37,665 nucleotides of DNA from a bacterium (lineage in GTDB: Bacteria > Bacteroidota > Rhodothermia > Balneolales > M1805), in contig SBGQ01000079.1 of NCBI GenBank assembly GCA_006226965.1, positions 1 through 37,665 of the forward strand. The letters are read 5' to 3'. A program made the translations under genes and the position numbers. Shown one piece after another: positions 24,430 to 31,525 of this stretch; position 1 is the stretch's first letter; every line of letters starts with the position of its first letter. The notes under the pieces were generated by a model. That model was given only the letters and a program-made list of their open reading frames with translations. It searched no databases and had not been told where the DNA came from.

Positions 24430-26118
24430 ATGTCGAACAGACGCGATTTCCTAAAAAAAATTGGACTTGCCGGTGCAGGCGCCGGACTCATGCCGGTTTC
24501 ATCATTTGCAATGGGTTCAAATGAAAAAATTACAGGAACAGAAACAGACAAAAAGAAGGGTAAATTCACTGTTTCCATTCTTCAAACTACGGATGTGCAT
24601 TGTCAGATCCATCCGCATGATGAGTTGTTCTGGGAAAACAACAAAGCGGTTTTCAGAAAAACGGGTGGTTATGCTCATTTAGCAACGTATTTGAAGCAAG
24701 AAAAAGCTAAAAATCCGGAAAATACCTTCATTATTGATACCGGAGATATGTTTCAGGGAAGTGAACTTTCCGTTAAAACCACCGGAAAAGCGATGAGTCC
24801 GATTTTAAATGCCTTGGATTACGATTTGTATTTACCGGGAAACTGGGAAGTAGTGTACTACAAAAAAGCGATGCAAAAACTTTTAGGTTCTTTAAATGCG
24901 CCTAAGGTTTGTGCGAATATGTATCACGATTTAGGCGACGGTAAAAAAGGTGAATTGATTTTTCATCCGTATTACATCTGGAATGTGAATGGTGTTAAAA
25001 TCGGTTTCTTAGGGTACACCGATCATTTAGTTCCCAAGCGACAGTCTCCGAATTATAGTAAAGGCATTATCTACACCAAACCGGAAGAGAATTTAGCGCA
25101 CTATGTTAATGTTTTAAGAGAAGATGAAGGTTGTGCTTATGTAATGGTAATTGCACATCTTGGTTTATCACAGCAATTGCACTTATCAAACATACCGGAA
25201 TGCGAAGGTGTGGATTATATTTTAGGTGGTGATACGCACGAGAGGGTACGCAAACCAATTCAAGGGAAATATGCGAAAGTGGTTGAGCCCGGTGCCTTTG
25301 GTTCTTTTGTCGGAAAACTAGATTTGACAATTGAAAACGGAAAAGTAATTAAAGACGAATATCATTTAGTTGAAATTGATGCCGATACGTACAAAGCTGA
25401 TAAAAAAGTTGAAGCCATCATCAAGGAAAATGAACAACCGTTCGCTGATTCCATTCATAAAGTAATCGGTTACAGTACGATTCCGCTTTACCGTTATTTC
25501 GTGATAGAAAATCCGATTGATACGATGATTTTAGATGCGTTAAAATCTCAATTAACTGATGTTGATATCGTTTTATCAAACGGATTCCGTTTTTGTCCGC
25601 CGAATACAAGTCCTGATAAAACAGGAAATATCCCGATTACAAACGGTTATTTGTATGATATGCTTCCGGTAAACTCTCCGGTAAGAATGGCCACAGTAAA
25701 CGGTAAACAATTGCATGATTGGCTCGAAAAAGAGTTAAATAACGTTTTTGCTGATGACGCTTCCAAACGTTTCGGCGGTTGGGTAATCAAATTCAAAGGC
25801 ATGGAAGTTAAGTTTAAAGCCTTCGAAGAAATGGGAAAACGTGTTCAGGAAATAACAGTAAACGGAAAGCCATTGGATCCGAATAAAGAGTACAAGATTT
25901 CGGCTTGTGAGCGAGATGGTGATCCTGACGATGTATTATGCCGAATCAAAGGTGTGAAAGACGCTAAAAACGCACCGTTTTCTTTGCATGATGCAGTTAC
26001 AAGCTATTTAGCAAAACATTCACCCGTAACGCCGACACCTCCAAAAGCTGCTCAAGCGTTGGATGCTCCTGAGACCTTACTGACTCAGGTTCACGGTGTT
26101 GATTACGCTTTTTATTAA
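24430..26118 (+). CDS. soxB: SoxB-like Tat-exported thiosulfohydrolase (5'-nucleotidase superfamily)
   Basis: 562 residues from the ATG at 24430 (GGAG upstream). The Tat signal is NRRDFLKK followed by a hydrophobic Ala/Gly stretch. The metallophosphatase domain has D55VH, GD at 105-106, GNWE at 137-140, His243 (IAHLG) and GGDTH at 266-270. Trp in place of the catalytic His of GNHE is a feature I associate with SoxB rather than nucleotidases, as is the C-terminal part with MGKRVQEITVNGKPLDP. SoxB cleaves sulfate from SoxY-bound sulfur intermediates in the periplasm with Mn2+. Flanked by TsdA-like cytochrome and DsrE genes; no SoxYZ in the window. Family certain; natural substrate uncertain. 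Confidence 0.8.
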   Translation: MSNRRDFLKKIGLAGAGAGLMPVSSFAMGSNEKITGTETDKKKGKFTVSILQTTDVHCQIHPHDELFWENNKAVFRKTGGYAHLATYLKQEKAKNPENTFIIDTGDMFQGSELSVKTTGKAMSPILNALDYDLYLPGNWEVVYYKKAMQKLLGSLNAPKVCANMYHDLGDGKKGELIFHPYYIWNVNGVKIGFLGYTDHLVPKRQSPNYSKGIIYTKPEENLAHYVNVLREDEGCAYVMVIAHLGLSQQLHLSNIPECEGVDYILGGDTHERVRKPIQGKYAKVVEPGAFGSFVGKLDLTIENGKVIKDEYHLVEIDADTYKADKKVEAIIKENEQPFADSIHKVIGYSTIPLYRYFVIENPIDTMILDALKSQLTDVDIVLSNGFRFCPPNTSPDKTGNIPITNGYLYDMLPVNSPVRMATVNGKQLHDWLEKELNNVFADDASKRFGGWVIKFKGMEVKFKAFEEMGKRVQEITVNGKPLDPNKEYKISACERDGDPDDVLCRIKGVKDAKNAPFSLHDAVTSYLAKHSPVTPTPPKAAQALDAPETLLTQVHGVDYAFY

Positions 26119-26124
26119 AAACTA

Positions 26125-26169
26125 TTCAGGGCTTATCTTACTTTTGCTTACGGTAGGGTAAGTCCTGAG
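26125..26169 (+). other. Long 17-18 bp stem-loop between soxB and dsrE-like gene
   Basis: 26126-26142 pairs with 26152-26168 over 17 bp including four G-T pairs (18 if 26125-26169 is counted), loop TTTGCTTAC. No T-run follows. In RNA this would be a strong intercistronic hairpin, possibly protecting the upstream mRNA. Confidence 0.6.
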
Positions 26170-26197
26170 CTCTAATTCATAAACTAGGTTAGTTACT

Positions 26198-26626
26198 ATG
26201 ATGAAGTTTCTTTTTTTGATTTTGATGAGTACTGCAAGTTTAATCCCTTTTAAATCTTGGGCTCAAGAATCGGCTGAAGAGCCCTATAAGATTGTTTTTC
26301 AATTGGTTTCGGCTGATAGTACGGTTCATAAATCATTCTTAAAACAACTAAAAAACATTTTAGCTGCCGACCCGCGAACAGATATTAAAGTAGTTTGCCA
26401 TGGACCCGGGATTCAATTAATCATGAAATCAAAATCTACTCAACTTGATAAAATTAGAGAGTTCAGCAAAAAAGGAGTTGAGTTTGTAGCCTGCGAGAAC
26501 ACAATGAAGGGCAGAGGGATTCCGAAAGAAGATATTTTGGAAATCGCCACTTACGCAGAAGCAGGAATTCTGCACATAGTTAAACTGCAAAGAGAAGGCT
26601 ATGCCTACATAAAAGCAGGATATTAA
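26198..26626 (+). CDS. Periplasmic DsrE/DsrF-like protein
   Basis: 142 residues with a signal peptide (about 1-22, ending SWA). The DsrE fold shows the segment IKVVCHGPGIQLI with Cys67 and FVACENTMKGRG with Cys99, the usual positions for sulfur-carrying cysteines. DsrE-type proteins accept and pass on sulfane sulfur; an exported one next to SoxB and a membrane rhodanese suggests a carrier for periplasmic persulfide. If SoxYZ is truly missing from the genome this is a candidate substitute, but that is only inference. Confidence 0.82.
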   Translation: MMKFLFLILMSTASLIPFKSWAQESAEEPYKIVFQLVSADSTVHKSFLKQLKNILAADPRTDIKVVCHGPGIQLIMKSKSTQLDKIREFSKKGVEFVACENTMKGRGIPKEDILEIATYAEAGILHIVKLQREGYAYIKAGY

Positions 26627-26749
26627 ATATGTGCAAGAGAAATCGTCGGTGTTGTAATAAGGTGCGTATTCCGTAGTTGTTTTGCTGATATTAATTAAGC
26701 AGCAATTTTAGAATTTCATCAACCTAAAACCCTATTTACTAAATTTATT

Positions 26750-28177
26750 ATGATGCAATCATTACGTATTGTAGCACTCTTTGTGTATTTGTTTTTTCCT
26801 GTAATTTTATTTGCTCAACATCAGGAAGTGAGCGAAGATCCGGATTTGTGGCGCGGACACAAAATGGAAGCAGAAGATTCAACCGCTTTAATTCATGCCT
26901 TTAAAACCGGAAAAGTAAGCGGACATTTTCGCCATATGATTATGGCAACTCAAAATGAAGGTGATTTAACCGATTATTTTGCGTTTGCTAGCGGTGGTGG
27001 TATTCGATACGAAACCAATCGCTTTTATGGTTTTAATGTTATTGTAAGCGGATTTTTCATTTTTAATAATTACTCAACTGATTTGGGTAAACGAGACCCG
27101 CAAACCAATGCTATCAATCGTTATGAAATTGGACTTTTTGATATTGAAGATCCTCATAATACATCTGATATAGACCGTTTGGAAGAGTTGTTGGTTGAAT
27201 ACACTACTGAACATTCAAAAACTACTTTCGGAAAGCAGTTGGTTAATACTCCTTTTATCAATTTGCAAGATGGCAGAATGCGTCCGACTGGTGTTGAAGG
27301 AATCTGGCACGAACAAAAAGCCGGGGCACATTCCTTTCAGTTGGGATGGTTGTATTATATGTCTCCCAGAAGTACAACGGAATGGTATGGAGTAGGAGAG
27401 TCAATTGGCTTATTCCCGACCGGTAAAAACCCTGACGGAACAGTTTCTGAGTATGAAGGAAATTTGGAAAGCAAAGGGATTGCCGTTGCAAATTGGAATT
27501 ACACAGGTGTAAAACACCTCAAAGTAGATGTATGGAATTATTGGGTTGAAAATATTATTAACACGGGAATGGTTCAGCTTGAATACAGCATACCGACACA
27601 TAGCGGTTCAACGTGGTTAACAGGTCTACAAATTACGCGTCAAGATGCCATTAACCACGGCGGAAATGAAGATGAGGCCAAAACCTATATTGAAAAAGGT
27701 GCTCATTCTTGGGTCTTGAGTACACGTTTAGGGTATAAAACGCAACGTTGGAATTCCAGTTTAAACTATACGCGAATTACTGCAGACGGACGTTTTGTGT
27801 TTCCTCGTGAGTGGGGGCGTGAGCCATTCTACACATTTTTGCCTCGGGAGAGAAATGAAGGTGCAGGAGATGTTCATGCCGTTGTAGCCAAAACCATGTA
27901 TAAACCGAAAGAATCACATTGGGATACAGAACTCGCTTTAGGCTATTATCATTTGCCTGATGTTACAGATACTGAGTTGAATAAATATGGTTTACCTTCG
28001 TATTGGCAAACGTATGTTGATGCCAGTTATCATTTTGAAGGCTTTCTAAAGGGCACTGAAGTGCATTTTATGTGGGTTTCGAAATGGAATGCCGGAGAGG
28101 CCAATATCAATTTGAGTTCTATAATTAATAAAGTGAACATGAATCACTTTAGCGTTATTGTGAACTATCATTTTTAA
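26750..28177 (+). CDS. OprD-family outer-membrane porin
   Basis: 475 residues. A signal peptide (about 1-22, ending LFAQ) is followed by alternating beta strands and ends in VNYHF, a typical outer-membrane beta-signal with terminal Phe. The N-terminal segment AFKTGKVSGHFRHMIMATQN and the LVEYTTEHSKTTFGKQLVN region resemble OprD-type porins, which pass small acids and other anions. It is the last gene of the sulfur locus and is closed by a terminator; it probably lets thiosulfate or another sulfur anion into the periplasm. Confidence 0.78.
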   Translation: MMQSLRIVALFVYLFFPVILFAQHQEVSEDPDLWRGHKMEAEDSTALIHAFKTGKVSGHFRHMIMATQNEGDLTDYFAFASGGGIRYETNRFYGFNVIVSGFFIFNNYSTDLGKRDPQTNAINRYEIGLFDIEDPHNTSDIDRLEELLVEYTTEHSKTTFGKQLVNTPFINLQDGRMRPTGVEGIWHEQKAGAHSFQLGWLYYMSPRSTTEWYGVGESIGLFPTGKNPDGTVSEYEGNLESKGIAVANWNYTGVKHLKVDVWNYWVENIINTGMVQLEYSIPTHSGSTWLTGLQITRQDAINHGGNEDEAKTYIEKGAHSWVLSTRLGYKTQRWNSSLNYTRITADGRFVFPREWGREPFYTFLPRERNEGAGDVHAVVAKTMYKPKESHWDTELALGYYHLPDVTDTELNKYGLPSYWQTYVDASYHFEGFLKGTEVHFMWVSKWNAGEANINLSSIINKVNMNHFSVIVNYHF

Positions 28178-28201
28178 TAGATTTTAAGAGTCTGATTATA
28201 G

Positions 28202-28229
28202 AATGCCGTCTTTGAACGGCATTTTTTTA
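28202..28229 (+). terminator. Terminator of the porin gene
   Basis: ATGCCGT / ACGGCAT arms, loop CTTTGA, followed by a T-run. The arms match the ATGCCGTT/AACGGCAT hairpin of the interspersed repeats, so the terminator may have been recruited from a repeat copy. Confidence 0.85.
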
Positions 28230-28252
28230 TGGAATACTAGACAGTATCGCAA

Positions 28253-28440
28253 GACTGTCAATCCCGTGCGAACGGGATTCTCCTATTATTTATGAGTTTG
28301 AATAGTTGTAGATCACTAAGCACCTGACTGTCAATCCCGTGCGAACGGGATTCTCGTATTATTTATGAGTTTGAATAGTTGTAGATCACTAAGCACCTGA
28401 CTGTCAATCCCGTGCGAACGGGATTCTCGTATCTAATACT
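28253..28440. repeat. Three 73-bp direct repeats with GNRA-type hairpin
   Basis: Units start GACTGTCAATCC at 28253, 28326 and 28399; the last is partial. Each has an 8-bp hairpin AATCCCGT / ACGGGATT with loop GCGA. The stem and what follows (CTCGTAT, then GAGTTTG and TAG) resemble the first part of the 267-bp units at 8921-9798. This fills most of the gap between the porin and guaD genes; the rest (28441-28497) shows nothing. Confidence 0.9.
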
Positions 28441-28497
28441 TGGGTTGATTTTTGAGTGCTAACATCGCTTTGGCATATATTCGCAGTACACTTGTTT

Positions 28498-29865
28498 TCA
28501 CTTCTGAGCATCACCTAAAACATACGTTTGCTCAACGGTTCGGTCGTCTCCCAGCATCATCAACACAAATAACTTTTCTTCAATCGTTTTAGTTTTAGAC
28601 ATTCGTAAGTTCATTAAATCGGTTGAATGGGGATTTAAAACAATAAAATCGGCTTCTTTTCCGGCTTCCAAACTACCTATGAACGCTTCCTGATTTAACA
28701 CTTTCGCTCCGCCAAGAGTAGCCAAATAAAACGCCTGTAATGCAGACAAAGGTTTTTCCTCTGATGGATTTACAGCAAACGCTTTCCTAAGTTGAGTTAC
28801 TTTGTAGGCTTCGTTCATGGTTTGAAGCATGGAAAAACTTGTCCCGCCACCAACATCGGTCCCTAAGCCTACTTTCACGTTCTTTTGAGTTGCTTTTTGC
28901 ACATCAAACAAACCGCTACCTAAAAACAAATTAGAAGTAGGGCAAAACGCTATTCCTGATTCCGTGGAGCTCATTACATCCCATTCTTGTTCAGTTAAAT
29001 AAATACTATGTGCAAAAATGGAACGGGAACCCGTAAGCCCGAAATGATTATACACGTCGAGATAGCCTTTGTTATTGGGAAACAAGGATTTAACCCATTC
29101 AACTTCGCCTTTATTTTCACTTAAATGAGTATGCATAAACACATCTGGGTATTCTTGTAAAAGTTGCGCTGCTTTTCCCAATTGTTCCGGTGTTGATGTA
29201 GGTGCAAAACGAGGGGTAACGGCATAAGAAAGTCGGTCTTTATGATGCCATCTTTCAATCAATGTTTTGGATTCTTCATAAGCTGATTCGGGTGTATCGA
29301 GTAAATAATCGGGTGCATTTCTATCCATTAGCACTTTCCCGGCGATGAGTCGCATGTGATGGGATTCCGCCTGTTCAAAAAGCGCTTCAACCGATGAAGA
29401 ATGAACAGTACCGAAAACAAGTGCCGTAGTTGTCCCGTTTTTAAGCAGTTCATCAACAAAAAAAGCAGCAATTGAATCGGCGTACGATTTTGAAGCAAAA
29501 TGCTTTTCAGTAGGAAAAGTATAAGAATTTAGCCATTCCAATAATTGTTCACCGTAGGAAGCTATCATTTCGGTTTGTGGGTAATGGATATGTGTATCAA
29601 TAAAGCCTGGTAAAATGAACTTTCCTGAGTAATCATGGATTCGTGCATTTGGAAATGCGTTTTTTGCATCGTGATAAACTCCCGAAAACACAATTTTTCC
29701 GCTATCGATAACGAGTCCGCCATCTTCGATATACTTTAAGGCGTCGGGATTTGTGCTTGGGTTATCTGTGAAATAGACAAGTGAGGCATGGTATAATTGC
29801 GGAGAATCAGGTAGGGATGAGCACGAACGGATGAGGATAAATAAAAATGGTAAAATGCGCTTCAT
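28498..29865 (-). CDS. guaD: Guanine deaminase with lipoprotein-like N-terminus
   Basis: 455 residues, amidohydrolase fold. Zinc ligands: His92 and His94 in DTHIHYP, further His in MHTHLSEN and FAHSIYL, and Asp in GTDVGGGTS. LLEWLNSYTFPTE is specific to guanine deaminases (guanine to xanthine and ammonia). Unusually, the protein starts MKRILPFLFILIRSCSS, a lipoprotein-type signal with Cys15 although Arg/Ser before the Cys is a poor lipobox. If exported, it would work in the periplasm, unlike the usual cytosolic enzyme. It is alone on the minus strand, divergent from the AraC gene. Confidence 0.85.
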   Translation of the reverse strand: MKRILPFLFILIRSCSSLPDSPQLYHASLVYFTDNPSTNPDALKYIEDGGLVIDSGKIVFSGVYHDAKNAFPNARIHDYSGKFILPGFIDTHIHYPQTEMIASYGEQLLEWLNSYTFPTEKHFASKSYADSIAAFFVDELLKNGTTTALVFGTVHSSSVEALFEQAESHHMRLIAGKVLMDRNAPDYLLDTPESAYEESKTLIERWHHKDRLSYAVTPRFAPTSTPEQLGKAAQLLQEYPDVFMHTHLSENKGEVEWVKSLFPNNKGYLDVYNHFGLTGSRSIFAHSIYLTEQEWDVMSSTESGIAFCPTSNLFLGSGLFDVQKATQKNVKVGLGTDVGGGTSFSMLQTMNEAYKVTQLRKAFAVNPSEEKPLSALQAFYLATLGGAKVLNQEAFIGSLEAGKEADFIVLNPHSTDLMNLRMSKTKTIEEKLFVLMMLGDDRTVEQTYVLGDAQK

Positions 29866-29873
29866 AGCTAAAT

Positions 29874-29889
29874 GATGTAAAGATGAATA
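29874..29889. repeat. Two octamer units upstream of guaD
   Basis: GATGTAAA and GATGAATA are adjacent, directly before the guaD start on the minus strand, in the style of the 8821-8908 array. Too short to stand alone. Confidence 0.3.
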
Positions 29890-30028
29890 AACAAATTGCG
29901 TAAATAATATTAGTCAATTTATGATAAATGGCTAATAAAATAAATAAAAGCCGTAAAGGGGTTTAAATTTTTTGAAAAAGTTAACTTCTTACTTAAATCA
30001 AACTTTTTCTTATCAAAACAATTGAGAT

Positions 30029-30055
30029 TTGTTTGCTTAATAATCGCTAAGTTTG
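30029..30055 (+). promoter_or_regulatory. Promoter of the AraC-family gene
   Basis: TTG at 30029-30031, 16 bases, TAAGTTTG at 30048-30055 (TAnnTTTG). It lies 25 bases before the ATG at 30080. Confidence 0.5.
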
Positions 30056-30079
30056 GTTTGAAATTTATAAGGTATTGCC

Positions 30080-30958
30080 ATGGAAAAGACTGAAGAAAGA
30101 ATAGTGTCCGAATTCAATAATGAATTAAAGCTAAAGGGTTTTAATGTGTTTCAAATTGAAAAGGATGGAAATGCAACAAAGATCTATAGTCGTAAAGATT
30201 TTTATAAAATTTGTCTTACAACTGGTAAAAGTGTTATTCATTACGCTGATAGAAGTTTTGAAGCGGACGATACAATCTTGTTCTTCGGGAATCCGCATAT
30301 TCCATATTCATGGGAGACTTTATCAAGAAAATATGTGGGTTATACCTGTTTGTTTTCTGAGGAATTCATCAAGGCAAGTGTGCGTTTAGAGAGTTTGCAA
30401 CAATCGCCTTTGTTTAAAATTGGTGGTACTCCAATTCTTCAGATTTCTAATGAACAGCGCGAATTTTTGAACAGTATTTTTAAAAAGATGATTGATGAGC
30501 AACAGTCGAATTATGAGTATAAAGACGAGTTGATACGTAATTACATTCAATTAATTATACATGAGGCTTTAAAATTACAACCGTCTTTGAACTACGATAA
30601 TCAGAAAAATGCATCTTATCGTTTAACATCTGTGTTTCTTGAATTGCTTGAAAGGCAGTTCCCTATTGAGACTTCTTCCGCACCATTAACACTTACAACA
30701 GCGCAAGATTACGCAAAGGATTTAGGTGTTCATGTGAACTATTTGAACAGAGCTGTAAAAGAGGTTACCGGAAAACAAACAACTGCACACATTCGTGAAC
30801 GAGTTTTGCAGGAGTCTAAAGCTTTATTGCATCATACTAAATGGAACATTTCCGAAATAGCATATGCTTTAGGTTTTGAGTATCCGGCATATTTTAATAA
30901 TTACTTTAAAAAGTTGTCAGGTTTAACTCCAACTGAATTTCGACAAGTGGAAGTTTGA
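30080..30958 (+). CDS. AraC-family transcriptional regulator
   Basis: 292 residues. An N-terminal cupin-like sensing domain (about 30-170) is followed by two HTH motifs in the AraC domain (about 190-290): AKDLGVHVNYLNRAVKEVTG and ISEIAYALGFEYPAYFNNYF with the closing KKLSGLTPTEFR. Such regulators respond to a small ligand. It is immediately upstream of the cupin/alcohol dehydrogenase/aldo-keto reductase cluster in the same direction; the arrangement recalls E. coli yqhC-yqhD-dkgA, which answers aldehyde stress. Activation of the downstream promoter at 31011 is inferred. Confidence 0.88.
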   Translation: MEKTEERIVSEFNNELKLKGFNVFQIEKDGNATKIYSRKDFYKICLTTGKSVIHYADRSFEADDTILFFGNPHIPYSWETLSRKYVGYTCLFSEEFIKASVRLESLQQSPLFKIGGTPILQISNEQREFLNSIFKKMIDEQQSNYEYKDELIRNYIQLIIHEALKLQPSLNYDNQKNASYRLTSVFLELLERQFPIETSSAPLTLTTAQDYAKDLGVHVNYLNRAVKEVTGKQTTAHIRERVLQESKALLHHTKWNISEIAYALGFEYPAYFNNYFKKLSGLTPTEFRQVEV

Positions 30959-30989
30959 ATTTTATAATCATTGGTTTGATTTTTATTAA

Positions 30990-31024
30990 CTGAATGGTTG
31001 CTGTCTGAATTAACTTTGATTCAG
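30990..31024 (+). promoter_or_regulatory. Promoter of the cupin-ADH-AKR cluster with AraC-site candidates
   Basis: TAACTTTG at 31011-31018 is a good -7 box, but the -33 TTG is missing at the usual distance. CTGAAT occurs at 30990-30995 and 31005-31010, 15 bases apart, and its inverse ATTCAG at 31019-31024. The arrangement suits an activator replacing the -33 contact. Confidence 0.45.
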
Positions 31025-31044
31025 ATAATCAAACATTAGGTAAC

Positions 31045-31515
31045 ATGAAATTTTTCAAACTCACTTATGTACTCCTTTCTCTGTTAACCTTTTCGGCATG
31101 CTCTTTTGAAGATGATATTCAAGCCATTTTTCCTCAAGGTGTAAAAGGTTCATCCGAATTATTTACCGGAAATGCTTGGAATTATGGATTAGTACAACCG
31201 GATTCCGTCTTTACAACACTTGTTGGAAATGTGTACTTCGAGCCGGGCGCTCGCAGTAATTGGCATTCTCATCCTGCCGGACAAATTTTGGTTATTACTA
31301 GCGGCATCGGATATCATCAAATTGAAGGAAAAGAAATAGAAATAATCCGAAAAGGAGATGTAATTCAATGTCCGCCAAATGTAAACCACTGGCATGGTGC
31401 AAGTCCGAATGTTGGCCTTCAGCAACTTTATATTGTTCCCAATACAGAAAAAGGAATAGTGGACTGGAAGCAAGCGGTAAGCGATCAAGAATATTTCAAA
31501 CTAAGCAACAAATAG
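31045..31515 (+). CDS. Cupin lipoprotein
   Basis: 156 residues. The lipoprotein signal ends LLTFSAC (Cys19). One cupin domain carries metal-ligand-type residues NWHSHPAGQ and NHWHGAS. It resembles the cytoplasmic cupin at 34117-34515, which has WHTHPAGQ and VHWHGAA, so the cluster holds an envelope and a cytosolic copy of the same fold. Possible activities are isomerase, lyase or binding of a small carbonyl compound; none is shown. First gene of the cluster, 10 bases before the alcohol dehydrogenase gene. Confidence 0.8.
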   Translation: MKFFKLTYVLLSLLTFSACSFEDDIQAIFPQGVKGSSELFTGNAWNYGLVQPDSVFTTLVGNVYFEPGARSNWHSHPAGQILVITSGIGYHQIEGKEIEIIRKGDVIQCPPNVNHWHGASPNVGLQQLYIVPNTEKGIVDWKQAVSDQEYFKLSNK

Positions 31516-31525
31516 TAGAGGAAAC

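Noticed and set aside
19693-28177. Complete Sox pathway
   Set aside because: Only a SoxB-like protein and a TsdA/SoxA-like cytochrome are visible; soxY, soxZ and soxCD are not in the window.
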